A stretch of 46,743 nt of DNA from Chloroflexota bacterium (GTDB taxonomy: Bacteria; Chloroflexota; Anaerolineae; Promineifilales; Promineifilaceae). The stretch is taken from contig JAHDEN010000028.1 of assembly GCA_020628815.1 (NCBI GenBank), positions 1 through 46,743 of the forward strand. The letters are read 5' to 3'. The notes under the pieces are model-generated. The model was not told where the DNA came from. It was given only the letters and a program-made list of their open reading frames with translations, and searched no databases. Position numbers and translations under genes: made by a program. Of this stretch, positions 15,673 through 24,823 are shown one piece after another (the stretch's first letter is position 1; each line of letters opens with the position of its first letter).

Positions 15673-17541
15673 CTAACTAAAGCCGTCTAAACTAACCCGG
15701 CAAACCCCATCTGAAATGTTGCAAACTCGCACCAACTCTCCACCCCAGTAAACACCAAAGCGATTCTGATCAATTTCCGGCCGTGCAACCCAGAACAATG
15801 TCGGGGCGTTATGCCCTGGATAATCGATCCAATTAAAGTCGGTACAACGTGGGTCCCTGATGCTCTCCCGATTAAATGCGATTTCTAAAGCACTGCATTT
15901 CAATGGCTCAATGGTGGTCCGACCCCATTTGCGCGCCAAAAACGAAAAATCAGTCTGCTTCCCATCATCGTTTAAGCCGGTAAATGATAAAAGAGCAACA
16001 TCTAGCTCTAATTCACCTGGATTAAAAACGTACAGAGCCAATGGATCTGTATAGATCACAATCAGATCAGGATCGTCGATTCTGGTAGGTGAGGGTGTTG
16101 GAAGTGGTGTTTCTGTCGGGGTTGGGGTATCAGGCTCAACCACAGCTTCGGTCTCAACCTCTGGGGTTGCGGTAGGAGCAGGAGTAGGCTCATCTGGCAC
16201 TACAATCGTTGGCACAATCGTCACGATTAGCTCCGGTGGCAAAACAGCCACTTCTGTAGGTTGTGAGTTTGCTTCAGAAATCGATTTTACATCTGAAGCT
16301 GTCTCAGTTGGCACGGCAGCTACCATCTCCCCCTCATCCGCCGTGGCACTCTGAAATCCAAAATAGATGAGGGCAACCAGCAGCATCGCGATCCCAACTG
16401 TTCCAGCGATCATGTAGGGGATAATTTTAGAGGATTGAGGTGGCCTTGAAGCGGTAACAGCCCGCTGTTGCGAGACCGACCCACGGGTAGCCCGCTCAAA
16501 CTCAGTCGGTTTTCTGTTGGATGGGTCGTGCTCAGTCGGAGTATCTAGCAATCTCTCAAGTCGATTATCGTTGTGTTTCTTCTCAATCAACCGGCCCGCT
16601 AACGTATGACGCAACTGGTTATTGGAATTCAAGCTGTCATTTTCAATATGACTGCTAACAATCGACTCTAAAGACTGGCTGGGCTCCTCTTCAGATTCGC
16701 CCAAGACAACTTTCAACGCGGCAATCAGCTCTTCCCCGGTAGCAAAGCGGTCTTTTGGCTCTTTGGCCAATGCTTTCGAAAAAGTAGCGTTTAGGTCATT
16801 AGGGAGCTGATTATTCAACGATGTGATGTCTGGCAGATCACCCGCCATCGTGCTCAACAAAATGCCTGTAACACTATCCCCTTCAAATGGCAGACGGCCG
16901 GCTAACATTTCGAACAAAATAATCGCCAACGAATACAGGTCCGATGCCCCACTAGCGTTAGCGGCCTTTTGCGCCTGTTCAGGGGCCATGTAATGCGGCG
17001 TTCCAAAGGATTCCCCTTGGGTTCCCTCAGCCATTTCAAGCGCCAGCCCAAAATCCGCCAGTAAAATATTTCCACTATGCGACAACATTACGTTGGATGG
17101 CTTCACATCTCGATGAATTACCCCCTGGCTGTGAGCAAAATCAAGCGCCGAAGCGATTGTCTCACCTATCCGCAGAACATCATCAATCGGCAGAAGTTTT
17201 TCATCACGTTGGCAGTCATCCAAAATGCTGCGGAGGTCAGGCCCGTCTACATATTCCATGACAAAATGAGGGAATTCCCCATCAAAGTCAGCATAGTAAA
17301 CCTGAACAATATTGGTGTGTCGCCAAGTGGCGATAAGCTGAGACTCCCGCTGCATGCGTTTAACGTAAAGCGGATTGTTTCTGTAAAATTGGTGGATTAC
17401 TTTGACCGCAACCGGCCGGTTTAAAACAACGTCGACACCTTGGTAAACTGTCGCCATACCCCCGCGGCCGATTACCTTCTGAATCAGAAAGTTTGCAAGC
17501 TGTTTACCAATTAATGGGTCGGTAGTCCAGTTAGAAGTCAC
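15673..17541 (-). CDS. Membrane-anchored Ser/Thr protein kinase (Hanks type)
   Basis: This is a 622-aa signalling kinase. The catalytic domain occupies about residues 14-275: glycine loop GRGGMATVY (25-33), Lys47 in VAVKVI, catalytic HRDVKPSN (Asp145), DFG at 163-165, and activation segment GTPHYMAPEQ. A single membrane helix lies at about 370-393. A Pro/Thr-rich linker follows, and then about 130 outer residues with several Cys and Trp that I do not recognise and that are not PASTA repeats. The start is GTG, with AAGGA about 10 bases upstream. A 150-base gap separates it from aroB, and no partner phosphatase is visible. Confidence 0.92.
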   Translation of the reverse strand: MTSNWTTDPLIGKQLANFLIQKVIGRGGMATVYQGVDVVLNRPVAVKVIHQFYRNNPLYVKRMQRESQLIATWRHTNIVQVYYADFDGEFPHFVMEYVDGPDLRSILDDCQRDEKLLPIDDVLRIGETIASALDFAHSQGVIHRDVKPSNVMLSHSGNILLADFGLALEMAEGTQGESFGTPHYMAPEQAQKAANASGASDLYSLAIILFEMLAGRLPFEGDSVTGILLSTMAGDLPDITSLNNQLPNDLNATFSKALAKEPKDRFATGEELIAALKVVLGESEEEPSQSLESIVSSHIENDSLNSNNQLRHTLAGRLIEKKHNDNRLERLLDTPTEHDPSNRKPTEFERATRGSVSQQRAVTASRPPQSSKIIPYMIAGTVGIAMLLVALIYFGFQSATADEGEMVAAVPTETASDVKSISEANSQPTEVAVLPPELIVTIVPTIVVPDEPTPAPTATPEVETEAVVEPDTPTPTETPLPTPSPTRIDDPDLIVIYTDPLALYVFNPGELELDVALLSFTGLNDDGKQTDFSFLARKWGRTTIEPLKCSALEIAFNRESIRDPRCTDFNWIDYPGHNAPTLFWVARPEIDQNRFGVYWGGELVRVCNISDGVCRVSLDGFS

Positions 17542-17691
17542 AGGTAGAAAATCCTTCTCAGGATATAGGATAAGTACATAGTACAGGAAAAGAAAGAGAA
17601 CAATGTCGGAAGTTTCTATTCCTGCAACTGGAAAAATTTATTCGATTGGCGAAGTAATCAATTAGGTATTTGGCGACTGCCACCCATCGAA

Positions 17692-18789
17692 TTACCAATT
17701 TTGCAAATCTCGGATCGTCTCAAGAATCGCATCATCTGGCACATTCTCTGCGATAAAAGCACTTTCGAAATCTTTCAAGAGTATGTAGCGCAATTTCTTT
17801 CCCTTTTTCTTTTTATCCTGCTGCATGGCGTTAAAAACGTCTTCTGGGTCTACTCGAGGTAATCGTACCGGAAGATTCACTTTTTTCAACATATCTTCAA
17901 CCACAGATTGTAGGTCGATGGTACTAAACCCTAGTTTATACGAAACGTTTGCGGCACATACGAGTCCCATCGCAACCCCTTCACCATGGCGAACGTCATA
18001 ATTGGTGACCTGCTCAATGGCGTGACCAAACGTATGGCCAAGGTTTAACAGAGCTCTTTCACCCGCCTCAAAAGGGTCCCGCTGGACGACGTCTCGTTTT
18101 ACAGCAACTACATCATGAACCAACTGCATAAAGGCAGATCGGTCATCGGCCGTAAAGCCGTTTCGCAACGATTCTCCCCAATCCGTTTGGGTTAAGGTTG
18201 GCAAAACGTCTTTGGCACTCAATAGGCCATGCTTTATCGCTTCTGCCATGCCACACGCAAATTCTTCTTTGATCAGTGACTTCAGCAGATTTAGATCCGC
18301 AATCACTGCTTCTGGCTGTTTGAACGCTCCAACTAAATTTTTCCCCTCAGGCATGTCTACCCCGGTCTTGCCACCAACACTTGCATCTACGATTGACAAC
18401 AGGGTTGTTGGGCAGGTCACAAACCGAACGCCGCGCATGAAGGTTGCCGCGACAAATCCTGAAAGATCATTAATCACACCGCCACCCAAGGCAACTACAG
18501 TTGTTTGTCGGTCACATCCGGCCGCAAACATCTGCTCATAAGCCAGCCGAACAGAGTCCAGTGTTTTAAAAGCTTCACCGGCCGGGAGCGTAATCACCAC
18601 ACAGTTTTCCCACTGTTTCGCCGCTTGTTGGGCATACAAAGGGCCGACATTTGTGTCCGTAATCAGCGCCACATGGTCTTCTGTTGCCGATAATTTGCCA
18701 ACCTGCCCCAGCAAGTCGTAACCAATAGTTACATCATAATTTCCAGTTGGATGGGTAACCGGCAAGGTTAAGTGTTCAAGATCTTCCAT
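17692..18789 (-). CDS. aroB: 3-dehydroquinate synthase
   Basis: This enzyme converts DAHP to 3-dehydroquinate, the second step of the shikimate pathway that feeds tryptophan, and uses NAD and a divalent metal. Diagnostic segments are VVALGGGVINDLSGFVAA, PTTLLSIVDASVGGKTGVD and LLNLGHTFGHAIE, the last with metal-ligand His residues. The 365-aa length is normal. It is monocistronic-looking, on the minus strand and divergent from the histidine kinase. Its product supplies chorismate to the trp operon 3 kb away, but I see no shared control. Confidence 0.95.
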   Translation of the reverse strand: MEDLEHLTLPVTHPTGNYDVTIGYDLLGQVGKLSATEDHVALITDTNVGPLYAQQAAKQWENCVVITLPAGEAFKTLDSVRLAYEQMFAAGCDRQTTVVALGGGVINDLSGFVAATFMRGVRFVTCPTTLLSIVDASVGGKTGVDMPEGKNLVGAFKQPEAVIADLNLLKSLIKEEFACGMAEAIKHGLLSAKDVLPTLTQTDWGESLRNGFTADDRSAFMQLVHDVVAVKRDVVQRDPFEAGERALLNLGHTFGHAIEQVTNYDVRHGEGVAMGLVCAANVSYKLGFSTIDLQSVVEDMLKKVNLPVRLPRVDPEDVFNAMQQDKKKKGKKLRYILLKDFESAFIAENVPDDAILETIRDLQNW

Positions 18790-19027
18790 ATCGTTAAATT
18801 ATAGCTCCAAAATTTTTCCGGCCTTCATATTTCTAAAAACAGGTCAGAAAAAGTGACGAAAAAGACAATATCGTAACTTTAACCCAACTAGGCTCGTAAA
18901 AAACTTTACAGACTATTTACAGCACGCACCCCCTTTGGTAAGTAGAGTTGTCATGTCAAAAGTCTAAACTTGGGTCTTTAAGCCACTACAAAGGGACTCA
19001 GGCCAAACTACGACCACAACTATTTAA

Positions 19028-21673
19028 ATGTTCCTGCCAAGCTTAAGGTCAAAACAGGGCAGATATTCTACCTTCGGGCGTAACCATAAAAGTGAATTAA
19101 AGAATTTCATCAACACTATGGAATTAATTCAGCTAACAGCCATCTCAATTTCGGTACTAACCCAAGCGATCCTACTCGTTTTGTGTATCGTCTACCTCAT
19201 CCAGCAGCGGCAATTGCGCACCCCTGGTTGGATCGTAATTTGGTTTGCCGTGGCAGCACTTATCTACACTGTTACGATTTTTTCTGTCATCTCCCTCAGG
19301 AACTACAATCCTATCAGAGCCCTACTTCTGCCACTCCAATACGTTCCAATATCACTGGCCGTTATCGCACTGATTCAGTTTGCCTATCGTTTCCCCATCA
19401 ATAACGATCAAAATAAATTTGAGCGGAACATAGCCCTGCTGATTTCAAGCATCGTGGCCCTGCTGATCACTGGTTTTAGCTTATTAGAACCGCTAAAAAT
19501 CAACATGTTAGAGCTGCAGCTGATGGCGGCCGTATGCTTTATTGGATTCTTTTGGAGCATCTTAGTTGCAATCCGCAGCTACATGACCCACTTAGGGCAA
19601 AGTGGGCAATATCTGCCCCAAAGCCTCTTTCAACCTGCAAGCCACCTCACCCGAGCGTTTAACTCATTCATATTCATCCTGCTCGTCCCGATTTTTATTG
19701 TCACGCTCATGTCTCTGGCCAGAACTGAGCAGATCAGCCACCTCTACTCTGATTTTGCCCTGTCATTTGGCAGCCTGATTTTCATCTACTTTTTTGTCAT
19801 CCTATTTCTAAACTTCTCATGGCAAAGAACACGATTTATCGCCCAGCTGCTCAGTAGCATCATCATGACCCAGCTGATTTTAATCAGCCTTGCTGCACTG
19901 ATTTTGGCGCCCAGACTCTCAAGAACTTACACAAACGATGAGCTACTGCCGCCTGAAAGTAATTTGCAATTTGTTCCGCAAGAAATTGGATTCAGAGTTG
20001 ACTCAAGCGGCTTAACCTACAACGAAGATTTGGGGGAAAAAATCAGTCTCAGAGACGAAGGTAGCAGCGTAGTCCCGTTGAATTTTAACTTTCCTTACTT
20101 TGATCAATCTATCGAATCGATTTACGTGAGCGACAATCGCATCATTACGTTTGATGAGCCGTTCAGCTACATGGCGATGAGGGACGGACTGCAGGCCGGG
20201 ATTGCGGCATTGGCAATGGACATTGACCCAGAATCACGCTTCATCAATCCCGCATCAGGTGTGTATGTTAACTCGATGGATGAATCAGTCATGATAACGT
20301 GGCTCGACTTACCGTTAAAAACCGATGAGCAGCCCAGCACGGCCCAAGTCACACTGCATGAGGATGGGGTCGTTGACATGGTGTTTATCTCACATCCAAC
20401 TGAATCGGTATATTCGCCCAATGCGCTAGGTGCACCGTGGTTAATCGGGTTGCACAATGGGCAACTTAACACGGCTCCGCATGAAGTTGATTTTCTCGAA
20501 TTACCCTTTTCAACCGAAGACGGCCGCGGCATTGTCCAAGACTATCACGCAGATTTCCGGTCGTTTCTAAATACAAATATTCAGCCACTTATCATTATCT
20601 TGCTCATCAGTTTAACCGTTACTTTGGCGGGATTTCCGCTCTTCATGGGTATCAATGTTCTCCGGCCGATTGACGCTTTGGTTCATGCGGTTGAAGAAGT
20701 GAACCAAGGCAATTTAGACATCAACTTACGCGTACGCCGTAACGACGAAATCGGCTTTTTGACCGATGCGTTTAATCGGATGGTTCGCTCGCTCCGCGAT
20801 CAAAACATCCAGATTAGCGAGTATTCAAACAATCTTGAAAAACGGGTTATTCAACGAACCGCTATGCTGGCGAAAATGACCGAACAGGCGGAAAAGTCCA
20901 AAGAAGAAGCGATCATGGCCAACCAAACCAAGTCCGCATTTATCGCCAATGTGACCCATGAAATCCGCACCCCACTCAACGCGATTGTGGGATTCAGCGA
21001 CATTCTGCGTGAAGATGTGCAAGAGGTTGGCCAACTCGATTGGGTCAACGACATTGACCGCATTAAAAACTCGGCCAACGAACTGCTGGCGATGATCAAT
21101 GATATTTTAGATATTTCAAAAATCGAGGCCGGCCGTACGACGTTTCTATACGAAGATTTCAATCTGCGAAATATCGTAATCGACATCGTTGATTTGCTCC
21201 GGCCACTGTTTGGCCAAAACAACAATCAGGTCACCTTCAACTCACGGGTCGACGAACCGGTCATGCAAGGGGACTACATGAAAGTCCGACAAATCATTCA
21301 AAATTTGATCGGCAATGCGGCCAAATTTACAGAAAACGGACTCATTCACATCGTCATCGATCGCATCACAGAACGGAACCGAATCTTTTATCTGATTCAG
21401 GTTCGTGACACCGGAATTGGCATGAGCGACGAGCAAATCGAGCGGGTTTTTGAACCGTTCCAGCAGGCGGATAATTCGACCACACGCAATTATGGCGGCT
21501 CTGGATTAGGGCTGGCTATTTCAAAACAATATGCTGAAATGATGGGCGGCCGCCTCTGGGCAAAAAGCAAACCAGAGGTTGGGTCAACCTTCTTTTTGGT
21601 CATCCCCGTGAAGCCCCCCAGCTCGGCCGAAGTGGCGATGCGAATCAAAGAAAACGAACAATTGCTTGTCTGA
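19028..21673 (+). CDS. Membrane sensor histidine kinase with HAMP domain, orphan
   Basis: This is an 881-aa two-component sensor. The N-terminal third has about seven hydrophobic spans. An outer beta-rich domain follows (about residues 300-510), with VPLNFNFPYF, a V-S-D-N-R-I-I-T-F segment and an ITW strand. That pattern resembles nidogen-like or metalloprotease-associated beta-sandwich repeats. Then come one more membrane span, a HAMP region ending in NDEIGFLTDAFNRMVRSL, a coiled coil, and HisKA with phospho-acceptor His644 in VTHEIRTPLNAIVG. The ATPase domain has NLIGNAAKFTENG, DTGIGM and GGSGLGLAISK. The better start may be the ATG at 19118, since the first 30 residues are hydrophilic and neither start has an RBS. 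No response regulator is in the window. Confidence 0.9.
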   Translation: MFLPSLRSKQGRYSTFGRNHKSELKNFINTMELIQLTAISISVLTQAILLVLCIVYLIQQRQLRTPGWIVIWFAVAALIYTVTIFSVISLRNYNPIRALLLPLQYVPISLAVIALIQFAYRFPINNDQNKFERNIALLISSIVALLITGFSLLEPLKINMLELQLMAAVCFIGFFWSILVAIRSYMTHLGQSGQYLPQSLFQPASHLTRAFNSFIFILLVPIFIVTLMSLARTEQISHLYSDFALSFGSLIFIYFFVILFLNFSWQRTRFIAQLLSSIIMTQLILISLAALILAPRLSRTYTNDELLPPESNLQFVPQEIGFRVDSSGLTYNEDLGEKISLRDEGSSVVPLNFNFPYFDQSIESIYVSDNRIITFDEPFSYMAMRDGLQAGIAALAMDIDPESRFINPASGVYVNSMDESVMITWLDLPLKTDEQPSTAQVTLHEDGVVDMVFISHPTESVYSPNALGAPWLIGLHNGQLNTAPHEVDFLELPFSTEDGRGIVQDYHADFRSFLNTNIQPLIIILLISLTVTLAGFPLFMGINVLRPIDALVHAVEEVNQGNLDINLRVRRNDEIGFLTDAFNRMVRSLRDQNIQISEYSNNLEKRVIQRTAMLAKMTEQAEKSKEEAIMANQTKSAFIANVTHEIRTPLNAIVGFSDILREDVQEVGQLDWVNDIDRIKNSANELLAMINDILDISKIEAGRTTFLYEDFNLRNIVIDIVDLLRPLFGQNNNQVTFNSRVDEPVMQGDYMKVRQIIQNLIGNAAKFTENGLIHIVIDRITERNRIFYLIQVRDTGIGMSDEQIERVFEPFQQADNSTTRNYGGSGLGLAISKQYAEMMGGRLWAKSKPEVGSTFFLVIPVKPPSSAEVAMRIKENEQLLV

Positions 21674-21678
21674 AATTG

Positions 21679-21707
21679 TTGACAACCGATTTCGGTTTTG
21701 TTATTCT
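21679..21707 (+). promoter_or_regulatory. Predicted promoter of the trp operon
   Basis: TTGACA (21679-21684) and TATTCT (21702-21707) are separated by 17 bases, giving 6/6 and 4/6 matches to consensus. The spacer holds a perfect small inverted repeat, AACCGA-TT-TCGGTT (21684-21697). That could be an operator or a weak terminator for the kinase gene that ends six bases upstream. Confidence 0.6.
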
Positions 21708-21733
21708 ACCGGCCGACAAAAATAAATACCCAA

Positions 21734-22058
21734 CAACGTTGAACCGAAGTAGTAACTACCAAAGCGGGTTCCAGAGAGTGGCTCAGATTTCTGAAAGAGA
21801 CACATCAGCGCAGGCAGTGAATGGGTCGGGAAGTTGATTTGGCCAATATGTTTAAAACATGAGTAGCTAAATCCGGCAGCCACCGTTAACAGGCTAGGTT
21901 TAATTTTTAGCATTGCGCTAAAGTTTGAGCCAAACAAAGAGGCTGTGTGATTCTAGAACTGAATCACTGAACAGCAATCTGGGTGGTACCGCGGGAAATT
22001 TAACGCTCTCGTCCCTTTTTTTCTAGTTTTTAGGAAAGATTGGACGAGAGCGTTTTTT
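21734..22058 (+). promoter_or_regulatory. T-box leader (riboswitch) sensing tRNA-Trp
   Basis: The T-box core GGGTGGTACCGCGG is at 21981-21994. Stem I closes with CAAC (21734-21737) against GTTG (21833-21836) and CCGA (21744-21747) against TCGG (21826-21829). The 5' loop side has AGTAGTAA from 21748. The 3' loop side has GAA (21819-21821) directly followed by TGG (21822-21824) and a purine, which fits the specifier position and reads Trp. An AGAGAG element (21773-21778) lies in Stem I as expected. A GTCCC at 22011-22015 can pair with the T-box in the antiterminator or join the terminator. Uncharged tRNA-Trp binding should allow readthrough into trpE. Confidence 0.92.
22004..22058 (+). terminator. 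Regulated intrinsic terminator of the T-box leader
   Basis: CGCTCTCGTCC (22004-22014) pairs perfectly with GGACGAGAGCG (22042-22052). Two more A-U pairs extend the base, and TTTTTT (22053-22058) follows. The 5' arm overlaps the bases needed for the T-box antiterminator, so the two structures exclude each other. Confidence 0.9.
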
Positions 22059-22100
22059 GTTTTATTCGTCACTCGTCAATCTTTAATCGGAAATTTAAAA

Positions 22101-23624
22101 ATGGCTTCAAATTATTTTCCAGACATAGATGAATTTTCCCAATACGTCAAAGACGGCGCGACGATCATTCCTGTTTATCGGGAGTTTTCGGCCGATCTTG
22201 AAACACCGGTAACCGTCTATCTAAAACTCATGAACGAAAACGAGACCTCGTTTTTGCTTGAGTCAGTTGCCCCCGGCGGAATCAGCAGCCGCTACTCATT
22301 TTTGGGCGTTAACCCCAGCGGTGTTATCTCGCTCAAAGGACGCACGGTTACAGATAGCCGCCGAGACAAACCGTTTGATCTACCCGAGGGTGAAGATATT
22401 TTGCACGTGCTAGAGCGTGAAATGGACGGCCTGATTCCGGCCGACATTCCCGGGTTGCCCCGCTTGCAAGGTGGTGCGGTCGGTTTTTTAGGCTACGACA
22501 CGGTGCGCTTTTACGAAAACTTGCCAGAGACGGCTGAACCGGCCATTGATGTCCCCGATGCGATTTTTATGCTGGCAGACACGCTAATCGTGTTTGATCA
22601 CATTCGCCATCGCATTCAAGTTCTGTCAAACGTGCGTGTGGTCGGTGATCGCACCCCGCAAGGGTTGGCTAAAAAATATGTCGAGGCGATTGGCGAGATT
22701 GAGCGGGTGTCTGAAAAGCTGCTCCGGCCGCTCCCCTCTATCCCCACCAAACGCTGGGGAGTCAATCTAAATGGTGAACGCGGCAAGATCACATCTAACA
22801 AAACCCAAGCGGAGTTTGAACAGATGGTGCGTGACGCCAAAGAATATATTGCGGCCGGTGACATCTTTCAGGTCGTTTTGAGCCAACGGTTTGAACGACG
22901 CACAGACGCCCATCCGTTCATGGTTTATCGGGCATTGCGCATGCTCAATCCATCTCCCTACATGTTTTACCTCAATTTTGGTGGGATGGACTTCCAGGTG
23001 GTTGGCGCCTCGCCCGAAGTGCATGTAATGCTTGAGGACGAATCGGCCGAACTCCGGCCGATAGCAGGCACCCGCAAACGGGGCAAAAACGAACAAGAGG
23101 ATCAAGAGCTAGAAAATGATCTGATCAACGATCCCAAAGAAGTTGCTGAGCATGTGATGCTGGTTGATCTGGGCCGAAATGACTTAGGCCGGGTGTGTGA
23201 ATATGGCAGTGTCAAAGTGACTGAAATGATGGTGGTAGAAAAATACAGCCATGTCATGCACATTGTGAGCCACGTAAAAGGGAAAATCGACCCGGAGATG
23301 AACGCCTTCTCGCTCATGCGGGCCACATTCCCGGCCGGGACACTCTCAGGGGCTCCCAAAGTGCGAGCAATGGAAATTATTGAAGAACTTGAAGGGCAAC
23401 GGCGCCATTTGTACGGCGGCATTGTCGGTTACTACAGCTACGATGGGAATTCAGACACCTGCATCGCCATCCGAACCATGGCGATGAAAGGGGACAAAGT
23501 GTATATCCAAGCTGGGGCCGGACTAGTTGCAGACAGCGACCCGGCCAGCGAATATCAAGAATGTATCAACAAGGCGATGGCGGTTGTTAAAGCCATCGAT
23601 TTAGCAGAAGATGGAGGGTTTTAA
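22101..23624 (+). CDS. trpE: Anthranilate synthase component I
   Basis: This is the large subunit, which makes anthranilate from chorismate with ammonia supplied by TrpG. The LLES motif (residues 52-55), which forms the tryptophan feedback site, distinguishes it from PabB, so feedback inhibition is expected. The chorismate-binding C-terminal part shows AAGDIFQVVLSQRFE, PIAGTRKRG and TFPAGTLSGAPKVRAMEI. The 507-aa length is typical. It is the first gene after the T-box. The ATG at 22101 has no clear RBS. Confidence 0.96.
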   Translation: MASNYFPDIDEFSQYVKDGATIIPVYREFSADLETPVTVYLKLMNENETSFLLESVAPGGISSRYSFLGVNPSGVISLKGRTVTDSRRDKPFDLPEGEDILHVLEREMDGLIPADIPGLPRLQGGAVGFLGYDTVRFYENLPETAEPAIDVPDAIFMLADTLIVFDHIRHRIQVLSNVRVVGDRTPQGLAKKYVEAIGEIERVSEKLLRPLPSIPTKRWGVNLNGERGKITSNKTQAEFEQMVRDAKEYIAAGDIFQVVLSQRFERRTDAHPFMVYRALRMLNPSPYMFYLNFGGMDFQVVGASPEVHVMLEDESAELRPIAGTRKRGKNEQEDQELENDLINDPKEVAEHVMLVDLGRNDLGRVCEYGSVKVTEMMVVEKYSHVMHIVSHVKGKIDPEMNAFSLMRATFPAGTLSGAPKVRAMEIIEELEGQRRHLYGGIVGYYSYDGNSDTCIAIRTMAMKGDKVYIQAGAGLVADSDPASEYQECINKAMAVVKAIDLAEDGGF

Positions 23625-23731
23625 ATAGCCAATCAGCCTAATCAGCACGTTTCACTTTCAGCCCGATCAGCAACCGCTGGTCAGACCGTTATTCTGAAAT
23701 CCTGATTAAGCCGATAAAGCGCATCAAGCTC
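23625..23731 (+). repeat. trp operon spacer A with dispersed-repeat words
   Basis: This 107-base spacer contains AGCCAATCAGC, CTAATCAGCAC and TTTCAGC words that recur in spacers at 25823-25971, 27645-27749 and 42741-42781. TAATCAG (23639-23645) can pair with CTGATTA (23702-23708). It looks like a decayed copy of an intergenic inverted-repeat family. Confidence 0.5.
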
Positions 23732-24739
23732 ATGAACAAAAAACGTGTATTTAGCGGCATTCAGCCGTCCGGTGAATTTACTCTAGGAAATTACTTAGGG
23801 GCGACCCGTAACTGGGTCCGGGATCAAGACAAAAAGATCAACTACTTCTGTATTGTTGACCTGCACAGTTTAACAGTGCCGCAAGACCCTGAAGAGCTGC
23901 GGCACCAGACTCGGTCGCTGGCCGCCATGCTGATGGCGTGCGGTTTAACGCCAGAAAAAAGCACCATCTTTATTCAGAGCCATGTGAAAGCACATGCTGA
24001 AGGGTGCTGGTTGCTAAACACCATCACCCCGCTGGGCTGGTTGCAACGCATGACCCAGTTCAAAGACAAAGCGGCTAAGCAAGAAAGCATCTTGACCGGC
24101 CTGCTTGACTATCCCGTTTTGATGGCTGGCGACATTATTTTTTACGATGCGGATGAAGTGCCAGTTGGTGATGATCAGAAACAACACGTAGAATTAGCCC
24201 GAGACATCGCTCAGGCATTTAATCATCGCTATGAAGATGAGTTTTTTGTCATTCCAGAACCGTCGATTCCTACGGCCGGTGCTCGGGTGATGGGTCTTGA
24301 CGATCCGACACGCAAAATGTCAAAAAGCTACGCCCATATTCGCGGCCATGCGGTTCGCATTCTGGATGAAGACAAAGAGATCATGCGCTCTTTCAAAAAG
24401 GCGGTTACAGACTCTGACAATGAAATTGTCTTCTCTAACGATCCGGCCAAAGCTGGTGTACGCAACCTGTTAGGCATCTATCAAGCGATCACGGGCAAAG
24501 ACAACGAAGGGGTTTTGGCAGATTTTGCTGACGCTCGCGGGTACGGTGATTTGAAAGTACGTGTTGGCGAGGCGGTTATCGCAGAAGTTGCTCCGATTCG
24601 TGAGCGGCACAAAGAGCTGATGAATGATCCGGCCGAGCTTGATCGTTTCTTGGCCAAAGGTGCAGAACAGGCGGAAGCGGTGTCTCAGCCCAAAGTTGAT
24701 CAAATGAAAGAGATCATGGGATTGATCGTACCGAAGTAG
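23732..24739 (+). CDS. trpS: Tryptophanyl-tRNA synthetase
   Basis: This enzyme charges tRNA-Trp with tryptophan. It is a class I synthetase: PSGEFTLGNYLGA carries the HIGH-type motif, and DPTRKMSKS carries KMSKS. The 335-aa length is normal. It lies between trpE and the remaining biosynthetic genes, so the T-box should control both tryptophan supply and its use for charging. The C-terminal sequence is complete. Confidence 0.96.
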   Translation: MNKKRVFSGIQPSGEFTLGNYLGATRNWVRDQDKKINYFCIVDLHSLTVPQDPEELRHQTRSLAAMLMACGLTPEKSTIFIQSHVKAHAEGCWLLNTITPLGWLQRMTQFKDKAAKQESILTGLLDYPVLMAGDIIFYDADEVPVGDDQKQHVELARDIAQAFNHRYEDEFFVIPEPSIPTAGARVMGLDDPTRKMSKSYAHIRGHAVRILDEDKEIMRSFKKAVTDSDNEIVFSNDPAKAGVRNLLGIYQAITGKDNEGVLADFADARGYGDLKVRVGEAVIAEVAPIRERHKELMNDPAELDRFLAKGAEQAEAVSQPKVDQMKEIMGLIVPK

Positions 24740-24747
24740 ACAGTTGT

Positions 24748-24802
24748 CAGTTAGCCGTTCGCAGTTTAAGCACCAACGTTTAAAACTGCGAGCTACTAAC
24801 TG
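24748..24802 (+). repeat. trp operon spacer hairpin E
   Basis: CAGTTAG (24748-24754) pairs with CTAACTG (24796-24802), and CGCAGTTT (24760-24767) with AAACTGCG (24783-24790), with an uneven internal loop between the two helices. It lies in the 84-base trpS-lipoprotein spacer. No U-run follows, so it is more likely a repeat or mRNA-stability element than a terminator. Confidence 0.55.
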
Positions 24803-24823
24803 AAAGCTAAAAAAGGGATTGGC

